From Vibrio ishigakensis (GTDB lineage: Bacteria; Pseudomonadota; Gammaproteobacteria; Enterobacterales; Vibrionaceae): a stretch of 64,000 nt of DNA. The stretch is taken from positions 62,001 through 126,000 of the forward strand of contig NZ_AP024881.1 of the NCBI RefSeq assembly GCF_024347675.1, written 5' to 3'. How positions within the stretch are numbered: the first letter of the stretch is position 1; every line of letters starts with the position of its first letter. A program made the translations under genes and the position numbers. Positions 60,719-64,000 of the stretch are shown piece after piece. A model generated the notes under the pieces. That model had not been told where the DNA came from, did no database searches, and saw only the letters and a program-made list of their open reading frames with translations.

Positions 60719-61624
60719 TTGTCTTATTCGCAACGAGCAAATCAATTTTTATCTGGCTTGATTAATCATCAGGCGCAGATTGCTAGTGCTGTAACCCTTT
60801 TGCTTATGGTTTTATCGGCTTGGATCGCCGGTTTACTGTTTTGGCAGTTCATGGGTGCCGATTCGGGTGTGGAGCGTTGGACGCCATCCAACCGCCAAGT
60901 GGCTGCTCAAGGTGGCGGTTCAGAACAATTGGATGTGAGCCAGTTGCTGGATGCCAATATGTTTGGCAAGGAAGATGAGCAAGCCCCTGTGGTTAGACAA
61001 GAGGTCGTAGACGCGCCCAAGACTCGTCTAAACTTGGTTTTAGTGGGTGTAGTATCGAGCAGTAATGCACAGAGGAGCCTTGCGGTGATCGCCAATCGTG
61101 GCGCTCAGGATACCTATGGTATCGGCGAGCAGATAGATGGTACTCGCGCAACATTACGTAACGTTCTCAAAGATCGCGTAATCATTGAGAACCAGGGGCG
61201 TAATGAAACCTTAATGTTAGAGGGTTTAGAATTCAAACGCGTGAGTGATGTGCAACAAGAAGTCGCTCGCTCTCAGCCGCAATCGAATGTTCAGGGCAAT
61301 AACCCAGAGCTAGATGTCTCAGATTTGGACTCCATCAAGGCGGCCATCTCCGAAAACCCGCAGCAGTTTTTAAAATATATTCGACTTTCTCAGGTGAATC
61401 GTGACGGCAAGCTTGTCGGTTATCGAGTAAGACCGGGGAGAGACCGCGCCCTGTTTGATTCAGTGGGTCTGCAAGATGGTGACATCGCAGTGGAATTGAA
61501 CGGTGCAGACCTTACCAATCCGGCCTCCATGGGCGAGATTTGGAAGAATTTGAACCAATTGAGTGAATTGAATCTAACGGTTGAGCGAGACGGTCAACGC
61601 TACGATATCTATTTACAGTTTTAG
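60719..61624 (+). CDS. gspC: Type II secretion system protein GspC (EpsC)
   Basis: An inner-membrane protein that links the cytoplasmic platform to the secretin. It has one membrane helix (VTLLLMVLSAWIAGLLFWQFM), a periplasmic HR domain (LVLVGVVSSSNAQRSLAVIANRG ... YGIGEQIDGTRATLRNVL) and a C-terminal PDZ domain (YRVRPGRDRALFDSVGLQDGDIAVELNG). The TTG start at 60719 is chosen because AGGGA lies about 8 bases upstream and the 301-aa length fits EpsC; a GTG at 60668 would add 17 residues. It is the first gene of the secretion operon. Confidence 0.92.
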   Translation: MSYSQRANQFLSGLINHQAQIASAVTLLLMVLSAWIAGLLFWQFMGADSGVERWTPSNRQVAAQGGGSEQLDVSQLLDANMFGKEDEQAPVVRQEVVDAPKTRLNLVLVGVVSSSNAQRSLAVIANRGAQDTYGIGEQIDGTRATLRNVLKDRVIIENQGRNETLMLEGLEFKRVSDVQQEVARSQPQSNVQGNNPELDVSDLDSIKAAISENPQQFLKYIRLSQVNRDGKLVGYRVRPGRDRALFDSVGLQDGDIAVELNGADLTNPASMGEIWKNLNQLSELNLTVERDGQRYDIYLQF

Positions 61625-61707
61625 CGCGATAGCGTTGATTAGGAATAAAAAGAGCCAGTCGGCGATAGGCATAGGATGCCGAGTGTGTTTTTTTGGAGAG
61701 TTATTAA

Positions 61708-63741
61708 GTGAAATGGTTTAGCAAGAGTGCATGGTTATTAGCGGGAAGCCTGCTATGCACGCCTGCGTTCAGTGCCGACGGGCAAGGCGCAAATGAATTT
61801 AGTGCCAGCTTTAAGGGCACAGATATCGGTGAGTTCATCAATATCGTTGGTCGTAACCTAGAGAAGACCATCATAGTTGACCCATCGGTACGCGGTAAGA
61901 TCGACGTTCGCAGCTATGACGTTCTGAACGAGAAACAGTATTACCAGTTCTTCTTGAATGTCCTCGAAGTGTACGGCTTTGCGGTTGTTGAGATGGAAAA
62001 TGGTGTACTTAAGGTTATTAAAGCAAAAGACGCAAAAACCTCTGCAGTTCCGGTAGTGGGTGATGCGAGCGTTCAAGGCGACTCGGTAATCACTCGCGTG
62101 GTTGCGGTACGTAACGTATCCGTACGTGAACTATCTCCTCTATTGCGTCAGCTTAACGATAACGCCGGTGCGGGTAACGTGGTTCACTACGATCCTGCCA
62201 ACATCATCCTTATCACAGGTCGTGCGGCGGTAGTTAACCGCCTTGCCGAGATCATCGAGCGTGTAGACAAGGCCGGTGATAAGAGCGTTGAGGTGGTTGA
62301 GCTTAAGAATGCCTCTGCCGCTGAGATGGTGCGAATCGTAGAAGCCCTAAATAAGACCACAGACGCTAAGAATACTCCTGCTTTCCTACAACCTAAGCTG
62401 GTAGCGGATGAGCGTACTAACTCTATCCTGATATCCGGCGACCCTCAGGTGCGTAAGCGCCTACGTAACGTGGTTCAGCAGCTAGACAAAGAGATGGCAA
62501 CCACAGGCAACAGCCAGGTTGTGTATCTTAAGAATGCTAACGCAGAAGACCTAGTGGACGTGCTTAAGGGTGTTTCTGACAACCTTGCTAAAGCGAAAAA
62601 CGCAGGCAAGGGCGCAGCAACAGCCAGCAACAACGAGGTAGTTATCTCAGCGCACAAGGGCACAAACGCCCTAGTTCTGACCGCTCCGCCAGATATTATG
62701 AAGGCGCTAAAAGAGGTTATCGCTCAGCTAGATATTCGTCGTGCTCAGGTTCTGATTGAAGCTCTTATCGTAGAGATGGCTGAGGGTGATGGCATCAACC
62801 TTGGCGTTCAATGGGGTAACCTAGAAACCGGTGCTATCGTTCAGTACGGTAATACCGGTGCACCTATCGGTCAGGTAATGGTTGGCTTGGAAGAAGCGCA
62901 AGACACTACCACTACCACAGCGGTATACGATGAGAACGGCAACTTCCTGCGTAATGAAACCACCACGGAAGCAGGTGACTACACCGCACTAGCTTCAGCT
63001 CTGGGTGGGGTAAATGGTGCTGCAATCAGCCTTGCGATGGGTGACTGGACCGCGCTTATTAGTGCCGTTGCAACCGACTCTAACTCAAACATCCTATCGT
63101 CTCCGAGTATCACGGTAATGGATAACGGCGAAGCGTCGTTTATCGTAGGTGAAGAGGTGCCGGTCATCACAGGCTCAACCTCAGGCTCAAACAACGAGAA
63201 CCCGTTCCAGACTGTTGACCGTAAAGAGGTAGGTATCAAGCTTAAGGTTGTGCCTCAGATCAACGAAGGTGACTCGGTACAGCTTAAGATTGAACAAGAA
63301 GTTTCCAATGTTCTTGGTGCTAATGGTGCCGTAGACGTGCGCTTTGCTAAGCGTCAGCTAAATACCTCGGTAATGGTACAAGATGGACAAATGCTAGTGC
63401 TGGGTGGTCTAGTTGATGAGCAATCGAATGAGAGTGAATCCAAGGTGCCTCTACTAGGTGATATCCCATGGTTAGGTCAGCTGTTCAAGTCGACCAGCAC
63501 TACGGTGAGCAAACGTAACCTGATGGTGTTTATTAAACCAACCATTATTCGCGATGGTGTATCGGCAGACGGTCTGACACAGCGCAAGTACAACTATATC
63601 CGTGCTGAACAGCTGTATAAGGCTGAGGAAGGCTTGAGACTGATGAGCGATGACCTAATCCCTGTACTGCCTAAGTTTGGTGATGATGCGAGCCGTCCGC
63701 CTGAGTTCAGAGCCTTCATCGAGCAAGTGGAAAAAGAGTAA
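61708..63741 (+). CDS. gspD: Type II secretion system secretin GspD (EpsD)
   Basis: Forms the outer-membrane channel of the type II secretion system. A Sec signal peptide (SAWLLAGSLLCTPAFSA) is followed by N0 (FSASFKGTDIGEFINIVGRNL), three KH-like N1-N3 domains and the secretin domain (VPVITGSTSGSN ... VGIKLKVVPQINEGD ... VLGGLVDEQ). Length is 677 aa, typical of vibrios. The start is GTG with GGAG about 10 bases upstream. It lies 83 bases after gspC. Confidence 0.96.
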   Translation: MKWFSKSAWLLAGSLLCTPAFSADGQGANEFSASFKGTDIGEFINIVGRNLEKTIIVDPSVRGKIDVRSYDVLNEKQYYQFFLNVLEVYGFAVVEMENGVLKVIKAKDAKTSAVPVVGDASVQGDSVITRVVAVRNVSVRELSPLLRQLNDNAGAGNVVHYDPANIILITGRAAVVNRLAEIIERVDKAGDKSVEVVELKNASAAEMVRIVEALNKTTDAKNTPAFLQPKLVADERTNSILISGDPQVRKRLRNVVQQLDKEMATTGNSQVVYLKNANAEDLVDVLKGVSDNLAKAKNAGKGAATASNNEVVISAHKGTNALVLTAPPDIMKALKEVIAQLDIRRAQVLIEALIVEMAEGDGINLGVQWGNLETGAIVQYGNTGAPIGQVMVGLEEAQDTTTTTAVYDENGNFLRNETTTEAGDYTALASALGGVNGAAISLAMGDWTALISAVATDSNSNILSSPSITVMDNGEASFIVGEEVPVITGSTSGSNNENPFQTVDRKEVGIKLKVVPQINEGDSVQLKIEQEVSNVLGANGAVDVRFAKRQLNTSVMVQDGQMLVLGGLVDEQSNESESKVPLLGDIPWLGQLFKSTSTTVSKRNLMVFIKPTIIRDGVSADGLTQRKYNYIRAEQLYKAEEGLRLMSDDLIPVLPKFGDDASRPPEFRAFIEQVEKE

Positions 63742-64000
63742 TGGACGCCCCGGCAGTTTGGGCGGGTGCCACCCGCCTACCATTCAGCTTCGCTAAACGC
63801 TTTAATGTGGTGTTAGAGATTCATACTGATCAAGATAAGAGTCAGCTGTTCTTTGTCGCACCACTTGAGACCAACACCTTGCTTGAGGTGGCGCGAGTTT
63901 CCAGTCATGACCTAGAGCTGGTGGAGCTGAATAAATCGGACTTTGAGAACAAGCTCGCTGAGGCCTACCAACGCGACTCTTCTGAAGCGCGTCAGCTTAT
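63741..64000 (+). CDS. gspE: Type II secretion ATPase GspE (EpsE), 5' part only
   Basis: The ATG overlaps the gspD stop by one base (TAATG). The visible ~86 residues are the N1E domain that binds GspL, with TRLPFSFAKRFNVVLE, FVAPLE and the very conserved YQRDSSEARQL at the end. The ATPase domain lies outside the window. Confidence 0.93.
   Translation, partial: MDAPAVWAGATRLPFSFAKRFNVVLEIHTDQDKSQLFFVAPLETNTLLEVARVSSHDLELVELNKSDFENKLAEAYQRDSSEARQL

Overview
The window is a stretch of a Vibrio-type gammaproteobacterial chromosome, most likely the larger one. The gene blocks follow the order seen in E. coli and other vibrios: gor-rlmJ/prlC-asnC-rsmJ, uspA-ftnA-uspB, ubiE-ubiJ-ubiB-tatABC, hemB/polA-spf-engB, yihI-hemN-ntrC-ntrB-glnA-typA-yihY-dtd-yiiD, and pckA-hslO-hslR next to the type II secretion operon (gspC, gspD, start of gspE). 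No rRNA, tRNA, insertion sequence, prophage or CRISPR array was seen. The species cannot be named from the sequence alone.

Layout. 1-1.2 kb: the C-terminus of a protein with a dockerin-like EF-hand module, then a lipoprotein with an Ig-like and a cohesin-like module. 1.3-10.9 kb: redox, translation and stress genes. 11.1-22.6 kb: a large L-ascorbate utilisation locus. Its leftward arm is ulaR, ulaG, tal, tkt. Its rightward arm is a fused ulaA-ulaB, ulaC, a ribulose-5-phosphate 4-epimerase, a HAD phosphatase, ulaD, ulaE and an extra ribulose-phosphate 3-epimerase. 22.7-25.4 kb: a tiny repeat protein, an orphan HMG-CoA reductase and an EamA transporter. 25.6-30.9 kb: ubiquinone synthesis and Tat export, then a TatD-family hydrolase. 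31-33.5 kb: ahpC and ahpF under matching OxyR-like sites. 33.7-43.7 kb: hemB, polA, engB, cytochrome c4, a methyltransferase, yihI and hemN, with two regulatory RNAs between them: Spot 42 and a CsrB/CsrC-type RNA. 43.7-55.2 kb: a c-di-GMP enzyme, the nitrogen-control block, typA, yihY, dtd and yiiD. 55.2-64 kb: an AsmA-like protein, pckA, hslO, hslR and gspC-D-E.

How the genes work together. The ula locus can import ascorbate as its 6-phosphate, open the lactone, decarboxylate and epimerise to xylulose-5-phosphate, and then pass the pentose phosphates through the adjacent transketolase and transaldolase. Nitrogen control is readable in the DNA: a sigma-54 promoter and NtrC sites precede glnA, and another NtrC site precedes ntrB. 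Peroxide defence (ahpC, ahpF, gor, ftnA, cytochrome c4) and haem synthesis (hemB, hemN) are well represented.

Points most worth following are the cohesin/dockerin-like pair, the CsrB-type RNA, the DnaA-box and GATC cluster before polA, the twin ahp promoters, the extended ula regulon with its phased repeats, the orphan HMG-CoA reductase and the long hairpin in front of hemN.
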